A stretch of 14,085 nt of DNA from CALBPI01 sp039700805 (GTDB taxonomy: Bacteria > Pseudomonadota > Gammaproteobacteria > Steroidobacterales > Woeseiaceae). The stretch lies in assembly GCA_039700805.1 (NCBI GenBank), contig JBCAZE010000081.1, forward strand, positions 1 through 14,085, read 5' to 3'. The translations under genes and the position numbers were made by a program. A model generated the notes under the pieces. It was not told the origin of the DNA. It ran no database searches and saw only the letters and a program-made list of their open reading frames with translations. This document shows, piece after piece, positions 6,714 to 14,085 of the stretch. The stretch's first letter is position 1. The number at the start of each line of letters is the position of its first letter.

Positions 6714-7679
6714 TCAGGCCTCAGTCGGTCGAGTGGCCAACCAATGACGCAATCCTTGCACGTTCAGCTTCACATCCATCGCAAGCCATTCATCCCGCAG
6801 GGAGGGCGCAATCGACACACCATGATCGTCGACACGCTGAACCAAATACGCCATCAATGCACGCTCCATGACGTCATCATCGGCGTGCTCGTGAGACAGC
6901 GCGATATCGACGAAGGCATCGAGATCCCGATGCAGCTGTTTGGCCAAGGACGGCAAGCCATCGACGCGGCTGTAGTGGGTCAAGATGGCAAACCGCGCAC
7001 CCGTGTCGACAATCCGGTCAACCGAAGCATGTGCCGCTTCAGGGTCGAAATGCACGGGCGTTGTCGTCGGGAATACCAAAGCCCCGTTGGCACTATCAAA
7101 CACGCGATAGGAAATGCCGAAGCTATCACCTGTGAAAATACCGCCTGCATCGGGATGCCATAGGCAATAGTGATGACGCGCATGCCCTTCGGTATAAATC
7201 ACTTCCAGTGAGCGGCCACCTAAGGTGATGATGTCGCCGTCTTTCGGAATCTTCAATCGAGACTTCGGCACCGGCTCGATCTCGCCATATAGCGCGCGAA
7301 ATCGTTCTTCGCCGTACACTGCGGTGGCTCCAGCGACAAGCTTGGCGGGCGAGGCCATATGCCAAGAGCCACGTGGGTGTACGACAAGCTCGGCATTCGG
7401 CAATGCTTTCATCAGCAGGCCCGCGCCACCGGCGTGATCGAGGTGGATATGGGTCAAGAAGACATAGCGTACGGCCTCGGGGGCCAGTTTGAGTTGCGAA
7501 AGCGCCGCCAACAAACCTGGCACACTGCTGTTCACCCCGGTGTCAACGAACGCGACTTCGTCTCCAGCCACCATGATATGGCTCGCGTCTAGACCGGGAC
7601 GCACATAGTGGGTATCCACGGAGTAGATATGACCGCCACAAGCATCTACCCGTGCGGTGTCAGCGAATGTTTCTGTCAT
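6714..7679 (-). CDS. Metallo-beta-lactamase-fold hydrolase
   Basis: Cytoplasmic MBL-fold enzyme of 321 residues without a signal peptide. The dinuclear metal site is complete: HIHLDH (H77, H79, D81, H82), H166 in TEGHARHH, D185 in FTGDSFG and H235 in LTHYS. The fold's early DTG motif is at 46-48. The C-terminal 90 residues form an alpha-helical extension beyond the core fold. Such proteins include glyoxalase II-like thioesterases and other hydrolases; the substrate cannot be told from sequence. The ATG at 7679 is chosen because the longer frame (to 8048) would run antisense through the divergent photolyase gene and its N-terminus resembles no MBL protein. Divergent from the photolyase gene across 77 bases, suggesting possible shared regulation. 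Confidence 0.9.
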   Translation of the reverse strand: MTETFADTARVDACGGHIYSVDTHYVRPGLDASHIMVAGDEVAFVDTGVNSSVPGLLAALSQLKLAPEAVRYVFLTHIHLDHAGGAGLLMKALPNAELVVHPRGSWHMASPAKLVAGATAVYGEERFRALYGEIEPVPKSRLKIPKDGDIITLGGRSLEVIYTEGHARHHYCLWHPDAGGIFTGDSFGISYRVFDSANGALVFPTTTPVHFDPEAAHASVDRIVDTGARFAILTHYSRVDGLPSLAKQLHRDLDAFVDIALSHEHADDDVMERALMAYLVQRVDDHGVSIAPSLRDEWLAMDVKLNVQGLRHWLATRPTEA

Positions 7680-7689
7680 GATACGGCTG

Positions 7690-7709
7690 CTCGCCTTATG
7701 AAAGGCGGG
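7690..7709. promoter_or_regulatory. Inverted repeat in the divergent MBL/photolyase intergenic region
   Basis: Eight-base arms (CTCGCCTT and AAGGCGGG, one G-T wobble) around a 4-base loop, within the 77-base gap between two divergent genes. It could be an operator controlling both genes or a leader hairpin of the hydrolase mRNA. No convincing promoter boxes were found beside it. Confidence 0.4.
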
Positions 7710-7756
7710 AGTGTGGAACAACTGGCTGCCGCTGTCGAGCGGAGACAAGGAATAAC

Positions 7757-9298
7757 ATGAGCGACAATCCAGAGAACATCGTCTTGGTATTAGGCGATCA
7801 GCTCGACACGGAACACGCAGCGATTCAAGCGGCCGATCCAGCACGCGACCGAATCGTGATGATCGAGTGCGTCGAGGAAGGATCGCACGTTGCGAGCCAC
7901 AAGCACCGTACGGTTCTGTTCTTATCCGCCATGCGTCATTTCGCTGAATCGAAGAGAGAGGAAGGTTGGCGCGTGGAATACACACCGCTGGACGCTGGTC
8001 GCGAATCGATCGTGAACGGGCTGGCCACAACGTTTGCCGAGACGCCAACCGCTGCGCTTTGGGCTGTCGAACCTGGCGAATGGCGATTGAAGGACGCTAT
8101 CGAGAGATTTGCGGCCGAACATTCCATCCCACTGCGTTGGTTTGAAGACAGTCACTTTCTGGCGAGCCACGAGCGATTCGAACAGTGGGCGAGCAAAAGA
8201 AAACAACTGACCATGGAGTTCTTCTATCGCGAGGAGCGCAAACGCCTGAACATTCTGATGGATGGCGACCAGCCGTTGGGCGGCGAATGGAACTACGACA
8301 AGGACAATCGCAAGTCGTTTCCGAAGAAAGGGCCCGGTGCCCTGCCGGCGATCCCACGCTTCGAACCCGATGCCATGACGCGTGAGGTGATTGATGCCGT
8401 TAACACGGTATTTCCAGATCACCCCGGTCGCACTGACAATTTCTCCTGGCCCGTCACGAGAGCGCAAGCACTGAGCGCGTTACACCAGTTCATCGACGAG
8501 CGCCTTATCGGCTATGGCCGCTACCAAGATGCGATGTGGCAGTCCGAGCCGTTTCTCTATCACGCGTTGATTTCATCGTCGATCAACTTGAAGTTGCTCA
8601 ACCCCCGTGAGGTTGTTGCGGCAGCAGTCGAGGCGCATCAAGACAATCCAGACACCGCGCCATTATCGGCGGTTGAGGGCTTTGTACGCCAAATCATCGG
8701 CTGGCGAGAGTTCATACGGGGTGTGTACTGGCTAAAGATGCCCGAGTACCGGTCCCGCAATCATTTTGACCACCAACAACCGCTGCCAGAGTGGTTCTGG
8801 ACCGCTAACACCGAGATGAACTGCTTACGCCAGTCCATTGGTGACACGCTTGAGAATGGCTATGCCCATCATATTCAACGACTGATGATCATCGGCAACT
8901 ATGCAACGCTCGCCGGTCTTCTACCGCAGGCGGTCTGCGACTGGTATCTCGGTATCTATGTTGATGCGATTGAGTGGGTCGAGTTGCCGAATACGCTAGG
9001 CATGGCACTGCACGGAGACGGTGGTGTCGTGGGCAGCAAGCCCTATGTCGCGAGCGGCAGCTACATTAATCGAATGAGCAACTACTGCGATAACTGCCGT
9101 TTTAACGTCAAAGCGCGTAGCGGGGACGACGCCTGTCCGTTCAATACGTTGTATTGGGATTTTCTGCGCCGGCACCGAGCGGCATTAGGCAAAGCGCCAC
9201 GCATGAATATGGTGCTCAAGAATCTCGATCGTTGGGAAGCATCAGAACTTGATGCCATCAGCGAGCGGGCAGCGTCGCTGCGTGATCAACCTGTCTAA
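7757..9298 (+). CDS. Iron-sulfur bacterial cryptochrome/photolyase (FeS-BCP, (6-4) photolyase type)
   Basis: Flavoprotein expected to use blue light to repair UV photoproducts, most likely (6-4) lesions. The 513-residue product matches the 'photolyase-related' FeS-BCP family typified by Agrobacterium PhrB and Rhodobacter CryB. The N-terminal antenna domain is about 1-135 and the helical FAD-binding domain about 230-490. Four cysteines, C356, C444, C447 and C460, match the [4Fe-4S] ligands of PhrB (350, 438, 441, 454 as I recall them) with a constant offset of 6. The same offset places W348 and W396-Y397 on its electron path and H371-H372 (HHIQRLM) at the catalytic histidine region. AAGGA lies 6 bases before ATG 7757. 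It could be a cryptochrome-like sensor instead, but all repair-type residues I can place are present. Confidence 0.94.
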   Translation: MSDNPENIVLVLGDQLDTEHAAIQAADPARDRIVMIECVEEGSHVASHKHRTVLFLSAMRHFAESKREEGWRVEYTPLDAGRESIVNGLATTFAETPTAALWAVEPGEWRLKDAIERFAAEHSIPLRWFEDSHFLASHERFEQWASKRKQLTMEFFYREERKRLNILMDGDQPLGGEWNYDKDNRKSFPKKGPGALPAIPRFEPDAMTREVIDAVNTVFPDHPGRTDNFSWPVTRAQALSALHQFIDERLIGYGRYQDAMWQSEPFLYHALISSSINLKLLNPREVVAAAVEAHQDNPDTAPLSAVEGFVRQIIGWREFIRGVYWLKMPEYRSRNHFDHQQPLPEWFWTANTEMNCLRQSIGDTLENGYAHHIQRLMIIGNYATLAGLLPQAVCDWYLGIYVDAIEWVELPNTLGMALHGDGGVVGSKPYVASGSYINRMSNYCDNCRFNVKARSGDDACPFNTLYWDFLRRHRAALGKAPRMNMVLKNLDRWEASELDAISERAASLRDQPV

Positions 9299-9335
9299 TC
9301 AGTACAGGTCGCGGATTTAGTCCTAAAAACGGGGT

Positions 9336-9364
9336 GCACGGTGGGAGTCAACGTCCCACCGCGC
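9336..9364. terminator. Hairpin between convergent photolyase and cytochrome c4 genes
   Basis: A stem of 8 perfect base pairs (CGGTGGGA/TCCCACCG) around a 7-base loop, extended by two pairs across a mismatch. It lies in the 72-base gap between two convergent stops. No T tract follows directly on the plus strand; on the minus strand GTTTTT occurs about 8 bases beyond. It probably serves both genes as a bidirectional terminator or 3' end stabiliser. Confidence 0.6.
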
Positions 9365-9370
9365 TAACCA

Positions 9371-10024
9371 TCATTCGTGTTTGGTCGTGTAAAGACCTTT
9401 TTGCGCAGCAAAGTAAGCGGCCAGTACTTCGATGTCTTCGTCACTGAGCGCTGCAGCAAGGCCACCCATCACCGCGTTTTTGCGCTGATTTTCACCATTG
9501 GTCTCTGTCGCGTTCGCCAATCGATATTGCTTCATGGCGTTGGCGAGATAGTCTTCGTGTTGGCCAGCGAGATTTGGCCAAATGGCGTTGACGCTAATGC
9601 CCTTCTCGCCATGACAGGCCACGCAAGCCGCCGCTTTTTCTTTGCCTTCACTCACACCGGATGTCACCGCTGGAGCATCTTCGGCTTCTCCACGGCTCGC
9701 GAAGTAAGCGGCGATATCCGCGATATCCTGATCCGACAGAGAACCGGCCTGCGCCTGCATCGTAGCGTGGCTGCGCTCACCCGAACGGTAGGCCTTCAAC
9801 GCAATTTCGATGTACGCGGCGTGCTGACCGCCGAGCTTCGGTACGCGATAGGAAGGATAAGGATTCCTATAACCCGGAATACCGTGGCATCCCAGGCAGG
9901 TGTAGGCGAGTACTTTACCGGCTTCGACATCGCCTTCCGCTTGCGCGGGAGAGGACAGTAGAGCTGCCACAAGCAATGGCGCTGCCAACGCAAGGCAACG
10001 AACGCTGTCAAGAAACTTGGTCAT
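9371..10024 (-). CDS. Diheme cytochrome c4
   Basis: Periplasmic two-heme electron carrier, usually delivering electrons from the bc1 complex to cbb3-type oxidases. From ATG 10024 the product is 217 residues. A signal peptide ends at about A29 (SSPAQA, then EGDVEAGK). Two similar c-type domains follow. The first has CLGCH (43-47) and the likely axial methionine M89; the second has CVACH (134-138) and M186. Both domains end in the family motif LSDxDIxxxAAYFA. The open frame continues 39 codons upstream to 10141, but that part is basic and not signal-like, so the internal ATG before the signal peptide is preferred. A GGA-type site lies about 8 bases upstream. It is a single gene and no oxidase genes are nearby. 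Confidence 0.94.
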   Translation of the reverse strand: MTKFLDSVRCLALAAPLLVAALLSSPAQAEGDVEAGKVLAYTCLGCHGIPGYRNPYPSYRVPKLGGQHAAYIEIALKAYRSGERSHATMQAQAGSLSDQDIADIAAYFASRGEAEDAPAVTSGVSEGKEKAAACVACHGEKGISVNAIWPNLAGQHEDYLANAMKQYRLANATETNGENQRKNAVMGGLAAALSDEDIEVLAAYFAAQKGLYTTKHE

Positions 10025-10067
10025 GTGATTTTCCGCATTGTTTGAGCGACGCCGGCTGGCGCGCTTC

Positions 10068-10090
10068 CGGTGCCCCAATGCACCGTTTTT
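10068..10090 (+). terminator. Terminator-like hairpin between the divergent cytochrome c4 and DUF945 genes
   Basis: CGGTGC/GCACCG stem (6 pairs) with a 6-base loop, followed on the plus strand by five T (10086-10090). No plus-strand gene ends here, so it may block antisense transcription coming out of the cytochrome gene. Alternatively, on the minus strand it may act as a leader hairpin of the cytochrome mRNA. The rest of 10025-10225 shows no gene; a stem TAACC/GGTTA lies near 10157-10171. Confidence 0.4.
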
Positions 10091-10225
10091 CCAGCGGTGA
10101 ATGGTAATCGTTCGCCTAGCTGATTTCCAGAACGCTGTCACATCTGGACAGCCGATAACCGCGCGGGTTAGACGTATGTCTGACAGTAAAGTACATTCGC
10201 CGTGAACAAGTACCGGATAGTCACA

Positions 10226-11422
10226 ATGCGCAAGTTCCTTTTTGTTATCTCCATATTGTTGGTCGTGCTCGCCCTCGGCGGGCCTTGGTTAATTGGTCAA
10301 CAGATCGAGAAAACGACGCTCGGTAGCGAGCAGGATCTGGCAACATCCCTCCCGCCCTGGGCAGAGCTCGTCGATGTCGAGTTCAAACGAGGCTGGTTCG
10401 GCTCGGCCAGTCGCTACCATATTGTGCTGACGGAAGATGCACCGCCGGCAGTGCGTCAGTTGATTGGAAATTTTGCGGGTTTCGGTGACCAGCCTGCGCT
10501 GATCGTCAACAACGGCATCCAACACGGGCCACTGATCGGCCTATTTACGCCGGCCGCTGCCGAAATCAATAGCGATTTTGCTGTCGACAATGGCAATGGC
10601 GAAGTAACGACGTTGCCCCTGCTGACGCAAACCCGCATCGGGCTGACCGGCGCACTGGGCCTGAATTGGAAAATGGGCGGCTTGTCGTTAAAGCAACCCG
10701 AAGGTGGTGTCACCGCCGGCGAGTCATCTGGCAAGCTCAAAGTCTCTAGTGATCAGCGCCGTATCGCATTGGAGCTTATCGCCGACGCACTAACGATTTC
10801 TCGCCGCGGGCAAACCGTACTTTCGCTCGAGTCCGTGGTCTCAGAAAATACGCTGGAGATCGGTTCTACAGAAACAACACTCGACTCAACCTATCGCTAC
10901 GACGACACATTCGATACGCTGGCACGTCGCGCGATCAGCGGCGATATTGGCGTTCGCGGCATCGCGAGTGAGGCATTACCGGGCGCGTTGGCGCTACTCG
11001 GCAAGATTCAGAGTGACAAACCCAACAACACTGAGCTCCAGGCGCTTTTGCAAGCGAGCTTACCCACACTCGTCGGCCTATTGGCGGAGACTCCCGTCGT
11101 CGAATGGCGGCAGCAGCTCGACCAATCAGCGGGCGAGACGTTCAGTGACGTGAAACTAACGCTCGCACCACAGTCAGGACCGATGAACTATCAATCCTAT
11201 GTCGAGCAGCTCATCGCTGACATGTTGGTCACCGTCGATTTCTCCGCACCGATCGAGTTGGTGGAATCAGGAACCAGTCGCAATGCACTGCTGACCAACG
11301 CGCTCGCCATGGGCATGTTGGAAAAAGACAAAGACGCAGGCTTGTATCGTATGGATCTTGACTACGAAAACGGTGAAGCCACCGTCAATGGGTTACCACT
11401 GCCACTCGGTATGCAGCGCTAG
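10226..11422 (+). CDS. DUF945 (YdgA-like) membrane-anchored protein
   Basis: Protein of unknown function, 398 residues from ATG 10226. A single N-terminal transmembrane anchor (about 3-20, FLFVISILLVVLALGGPWL) is followed by G-x-x-IE. This is the typical opening of the DUF945/YdgA family, whose E. coli member is an inner-membrane protein facing the periplasm. The long remainder is beta-rich with alternating polar and hydrophobic residues. It ends in the family-like pattern GxLEKDxxxGLYRMDLDYENGEATVNGLPLPLG. An upstream in-frame GTG at 10202 (8 residues longer) has no ribosome site, so ATG is preferred. Its stop is only 4 bases from the convergent ABC gene stop. Family assignment is by pattern recognition of both ends; no enzymatic motif is visible. 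Confidence 0.8.
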   Translation: MRKFLFVISILLVVLALGGPWLIGQQIEKTTLGSEQDLATSLPPWAELVDVEFKRGWFGSASRYHIVLTEDAPPAVRQLIGNFAGFGDQPALIVNNGIQHGPLIGLFTPAAAEINSDFAVDNGNGEVTTLPLLTQTRIGLTGALGLNWKMGGLSLKQPEGGVTAGESSGKLKVSSDQRRIALELIADALTISRRGQTVLSLESVVSENTLEIGSTETTLDSTYRYDDTFDTLARRAISGDIGVRGIASEALPGALALLGKIQSDKPNNTELQALLQASLPTLVGLLAETPVVEWRQQLDQSAGETFSDVKLTLAPQSGPMNYQSYVEQLIADMLVTVDFSAPIELVESGTSRNALLTNALAMGMLEKDKDAGLYRMDLDYENGEATVNGLPLPLGMQR

Positions 11423-11426
11423 CGCG

Positions 11427-13217
11427 CTACGCCACGCTTTCATCCGCGCGATAACACGCGACGCGATAAGCACCGTCGGTGGTCAGCGGCGGACGCTTCG
11501 CTCGGCATTGTTCCGTCACCATCGGGCATCGGCTCGCATACGAGCAGCCTGCCTTTAGGTTCCATGGTGGCGGGATATCGTCCGTCATCATCGTTCTTTT
11601 CTTACCCCGCTCGATCGCAGGGTCCGGCACTGGCACTGCGTCCAACAGTGCTTTCGTGTAAGGATGCGCCGGCGTTTGGTACAGCCGCGCGGCGGGCCCT
11701 TCTTCGACGACCCGTCCGAGATACATCACCACGACGCGATCCGACACCTGACGAACCACGGCGAGATCGTGAGAAATAAATACGATCCCGAGTGACAGCT
11801 CCTTCTGCAGGTCCGCCAACAACTCGAGAATCGAGGCCTGTACCGTTACATCCAGTGCGCTCACAGCCTCGTCACACACCAACAACTTCGGTTTGGATAT
11901 CAGCGCACGCGCGATCCCGATACGCTGGCACTGGCCGCCGGAAAACTCGTGGGGATACCGCACCAAGGCATCCGCATCCAAACCAACACGCTCGAGCAAC
12001 GTGACAATCTGCGCCCGTAAAGACGCAGCATCCGGATACATGCCATGCACCTCAGCCGGTTCGGCAATGATCTGCTCGATCGTCTGACGCGGGTTGAGGC
12101 TACCCAAAGGGTCCTGAAAAACGAACTGCATGTCCCGTTTTGCGCGTTTCAATGCCGCACCACGCAATCGCAACAAATCATCACCGAGGTAACTCAAGGT
12201 ACCGCTGTGCCGACCACGGTCCAGCAATGCGCGCGCCAACGAAGACTTGCCACACCCTGACTCACCAACAATCCCAACGGTCTCTCCCGGCCTGACAGTG
12301 AGACTGACTTTTCTAACGGCGGTGAAGTGGCGTCGCCGCCAGCCTTGCCTTGGCATCGGATAACGAACAGAAACATCATCAGCTATTAACACAGGTTCCG
12401 CGGCCGGGTCTGGGCCACTGCGCGCGGCAACTGGTTTATCAAGCCGCGGCACCGCTTCCAATAATGCCTGCGTACAACGCGTCGCAGGTGCAGCGAAAAC
12501 GTCACGTGTGTCGCCTTCCTCTATCGCGACGCCTTGCTGCATAACAATCAACCGGTCACAACTGCCGGCAACAACGGCTAGATCATGGCTGATCATGATG
12601 AGCGCGGTCTTGAACGATGCTTGTAGTTCTGACAATAGACTAAGAATGTCGGCCTGAACCGTCACATCGAGTGCCGTCGTCGGCTCATCAGCGATCAGGA
12701 TATCGGGCCTGCACAATAGCGCCGCAGCGATCAGCACGCGCTGCCGCATACCGCCAGAGAACTCATGGGGATAGCTTCGAAGACGTGTCTTGGCGGCGGG
12801 AACCTTGACCGCGTCGAGCATACGCGTGACCTCAGCGAGCGCCATATCGCGACTCATTTGTCGATGCGCCGTCAGCACCCGGCTCAGCTGCTCGCCAATA
12901 CTGATGTACGGATTCAGCGCCGTCATGGGATCTTGGAACACCGTTGAGATGCGTCGGCCACGAATGTCCCGCAGCAATTTGTCGCCGATATTGAGAATCT
13001 CTTTGCCATCTAGCCGTACGCTGCCGCTCGCCTCACCATTTTCTGCCAGCAAGCCGAGGATCGCGGCCATCGACTGGCTCTTTCCAGAACCTGACTCTCC
13101 GACGATCGCTAACGACTCACCAGCCTCCAAGCGGAAGCTGAGGTCGCGTACGGCTTCGATCACCCCGACCGGTGTTCGAAAGCGCACTTGTAGATCATCG
13201 ACACATAGCAAACTCAT
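11427..13217 (-). CDS. Opp/Dpp-type ABC transporter, two fused ATP-binding domains
   Basis: Cytoplasmic ATPase subunit of a peptide- or oligopeptide-type importer, equal to OppD fused to OppF in one 596-residue chain (as in YejF or GsiA). Domain 1 has GESGSGKS (40-47), Q95, FSGGMRQR (153-160), LIADE (174-178) and H211. Domain 2 has GESGCGKS (318-325), Q368, FSGGQCQR (425-432), LLVCDE (445-450) and H483. Both halves contain the ALDVTVQA D-loop stretch. The C-terminus carries C558, C564, C571 and C588 (GCSYASRCP...C), the cysteine cluster that binds [4Fe-4S] in this family. The ATG overlaps the stop of the permease gene (ATGA at 13214-13217), implying translational coupling. The substrate is unknown: peptide, dipeptide or nickel are possible, peptide most likely. 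Confidence 0.95.
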   Translation of the reverse strand: MSLLCVDDLQVRFRTPVGVIEAVRDLSFRLEAGESLAIVGESGSGKSQSMAAILGLLAENGEASGSVRLDGKEILNIGDKLLRDIRGRRISTVFQDPMTALNPYISIGEQLSRVLTAHRQMSRDMALAEVTRMLDAVKVPAAKTRLRSYPHEFSGGMRQRVLIAAALLCRPDILIADEPTTALDVTVQADILSLLSELQASFKTALIMISHDLAVVAGSCDRLIVMQQGVAIEEGDTRDVFAAPATRCTQALLEAVPRLDKPVAARSGPDPAAEPVLIADDVSVRYPMPRQGWRRRHFTAVRKVSLTVRPGETVGIVGESGCGKSSLARALLDRGRHSGTLSYLGDDLLRLRGAALKRAKRDMQFVFQDPLGSLNPRQTIEQIIAEPAEVHGMYPDAASLRAQIVTLLERVGLDADALVRYPHEFSGGQCQRIGIARALISKPKLLVCDEAVSALDVTVQASILELLADLQKELSLGIVFISHDLAVVRQVSDRVVVMYLGRVVEEGPAARLYQTPAHPYTKALLDAVPVPDPAIERGKKRTMMTDDIPPPWNLKAGCSYASRCPMVTEQCRAKRPPLTTDGAYRVACYRADESVA

Positions 13218-14008
13218 CGATGACCATCCCGTGGATCTAATGCGTCGCGCAGCCCATCACCCACGAAGTTCATGCATAACAACGTCACGGCGAGTAATAC
13301 GGATGGAATGATCAATGTCCAAGGTGCTGTCGACATGAATGGCGTGCCGTACTCAACAAGATCGCCCCATGATGTCATCGGTGCCTGCACGCCCAGGCCG
13401 ATAAAACTTAAGAATGACTCGATCAAGATCACCTGTGGGACGGTCAGCGTCGCATAGACGATCACGACCCCGAGCAGATTCGGAACGATATGGCGCGTAA
13501 TGATCCGAAACCGCGAAGCGCCGACCATTTCTGCCGCCTCGACGAACTCGCGTTGTCGCAATGTCATTGTTTGGCCGCGGACAATGCGTGCCATATCCAG
13601 CCAATTCACAGCACCGATCGCGACAAAGATGAGAAAGATGTTTCGGCCGAACAACACCATCAGCAAAATGACGAAAAACATGAACGGAATGGCATAGAGA
13701 ATGTCCACGAGCCGCATCATAAAATGGTCGGTGCGCCCACCAATGTAGCCCGCGGTCGCGCCATACAACACACCGAGCACAAGACTCACGAGTGTGGACA
13801 CCACGCCGACCAACAGCGAAATACGCCCGCCTTCCATCGCTCGCACAAAAAGATCCCGGCCAAGATCATCGGTTCCAAAGAAGCGATAGTCGGTGAAGGA
13901 CGGCGGCAACAAGACGGAGGAATAGTCGTGGGTCTGATAATCATGTGGCGACAACCAAGGACCCACGATAACCGCGAGCACAATCAACGCCAGCAAAAAC
14001 AATGAGAA
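13214..14008 (-). CDS. oppC: OppC/DppC-type peptide ABC transporter permease, 5' end lost
   Basis: Inner-membrane permease of the same importer as the fused ATPase. About 264 residues are authentic, compared with roughly 300 in OppC. A first hydrophobic helix (SLFLLALIVLAVIVGPWL) leads to FFGTDDLGRDLFVRAMEGGR and further helices. The permease signature is EAAEMVG(9 residues)IVP, with E159 of the frame beginning at 14014. The C-terminal tail GDGLRDALDPRD is characteristic. The frame can formally start at GTG 14014, but its first two codons belong to an inverted copy of the gene's own interior, so the real N-terminus (about 30 residues, normally a basic segment before helix 1) is missing. The stop overlaps the next gene by ATGA. 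The partner permease OppB and the binding protein lie outside the window. Confidence 0.92.
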   Translation of the reverse strand, partial: FSLFLLALIVLAVIVGPWLSPHDYQTHDYSSVLLPPSFTDYRFFGTDDLGRDLFVRAMEGGRISLLVGVVSTLVSLVLGVLYGATAGYIGGRTDHFMMRLVDILYAIPFMFFVILLMVLFGRNIFLIFVAIGAVNWLDMARIVRGQTMTLRQREFVEAAEMVGASRFRIITRHIVPNLLGVVIVYATLTVPQVILIESFLSFIGLGVQAPMTSWGDLVEYGTPFMSTAPWTLIIPSVLLAVTLLCMNFVGDGLRDALDPRDGHR

Positions 14009-14085
14009 CTTCACCGACTATCGCTTCTTCGGAACCGATGATCTTGGCCGGGATCTTTTTGTGCGAGCGATGGAAGGCGGGCGTA
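13822..14085. repeat. Near-perfect inverted repeat at the right window end (77-base arms)
   Basis: Bases 14009-14085 are the reverse complement of 13822-13898 with one mismatch (14030 C against T in the complement of 13877). The arms are separated by 110 bases (13899-14008). The left arm is part of the permease gene. The right arm runs off the window, so the true length may be greater. Confidence 0.97.
14009..14085 (+). other. Inverted duplicate of permease codons, probable chimeric end
   Basis: In the plus direction this stretch encodes the same 25 residues (FTDYRFF...MEGGR) as residues 40-64 of the minus-strand permease. It has no start codon, ribosome site or N-terminal helix, so it cannot be the start of a working second permease gene. 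The single mismatch is synonymous. The most likely origin is a fold-back junction formed during DNA amplification or assembly. Confidence 0.8.

Noticed and set aside
7680..8048. Longer version of the MBL hydrolase starting at 8048
   Set aside because: The extra 123 codons run antisense through the start of the photolyase gene and do not resemble an MBL domain or a signal peptide; the ATG at 7679 gives a complete enzyme.
10025..10141. Extension of cytochrome c4 upstream of its signal peptide
   Set aside because: It would place about 39 mostly basic residues before a classical signal peptide; the ATG at 10024 is the natural start.
13490..14005. Plus-strand open frame of 171 codons opposite the permease gene
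   Set aside because: Its composition is rich in H, Q, N and R, typical of an antisense shadow of a membrane protein, and the opposite strand encodes an unmistakable OppC-type permease.
14010..14084. Start of a second, head-to-head permease gene on the plus strand
   Set aside because: The sequence begins mid-protein without start, ribosome site or first helix and is 76/77 identical to the neighbouring gene, so a fold-back copy explains it better.

Overview
The window reads as a piece of a gammaproteobacterial chromosome, moderately GC-rich and probably from a marine or other aquatic lineage. The evidence is the block rsmG-parA-parB-atpI-atpB-atpE, all on the minus strand, which is the classic origin-proximal order of many Gammaproteobacteria. 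A diheme cytochrome c4, a DUF945/YdgA-type protein and an OmpA-type porin with thrombospondin type 3 repeats fit the same assignment. The genus cannot be named from this sequence. The window is cut inside atpE on the left and inside an oppC-like permease gene on the right, so it may be a whole contig.

Layout. 1-1562 (minus): start of the F1Fo ATP synthase operon (partial atpE, atpB, atpI), with a good sigma70-type promoter and a TTG start for atpI. 1800-2627 (plus): a stand-alone EAL-domain gene, inverted between atpI and parB, where these genes are normally adjacent. 2653-5032 (minus): parB, parA, rsmG. 5205-6521 (minus): a single gene for an OmpA/TSP3 outer-membrane protein with its own intrinsic terminator. 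6714-7679 (minus) and 7757-9298 (plus): a metallo-beta-lactamase-fold hydrolase divergent from an iron-sulfur bacterial photolyase/cryptochrome. 9371-10024 (minus): cytochrome c4. 10226-11422 (plus): DUF945 protein. 11427-14008 (minus): a fused two-ATPase Opp/Dpp-type peptide ABC transporter subunit, translationally coupled to an oppC-like permease.

How the genes relate. The left part is housekeeping: proton-driven ATP synthesis, chromosome segregation by ParABS, and 16S rRNA methylation. The EAL protein keeps most c-di-GMP phosphodiesterase residues but departs from consensus at two places in the active-site region. The photolyase has the four [4Fe-4S] cysteines of the FeS-BCP/prokaryotic (6-4) family. 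The right end is a peptide-uptake ABC operon read leftward.

The oddest feature is structural. The last 77 bases are a 76/77 inverted copy of an internal part of the oppC-like gene lying about 110 bases inward, and this copy replaces the true 5' end of that gene. It most likely marks a fold-back chimera or contig-end artefact. I see no mobile element, tRNA, rRNA, CRISPR array or convincing defence system, and no clearly novel multi-gene system. The most biologically interesting points are the EAL gene inside the par-atp block and the photolyase/hydrolase divergent pair.
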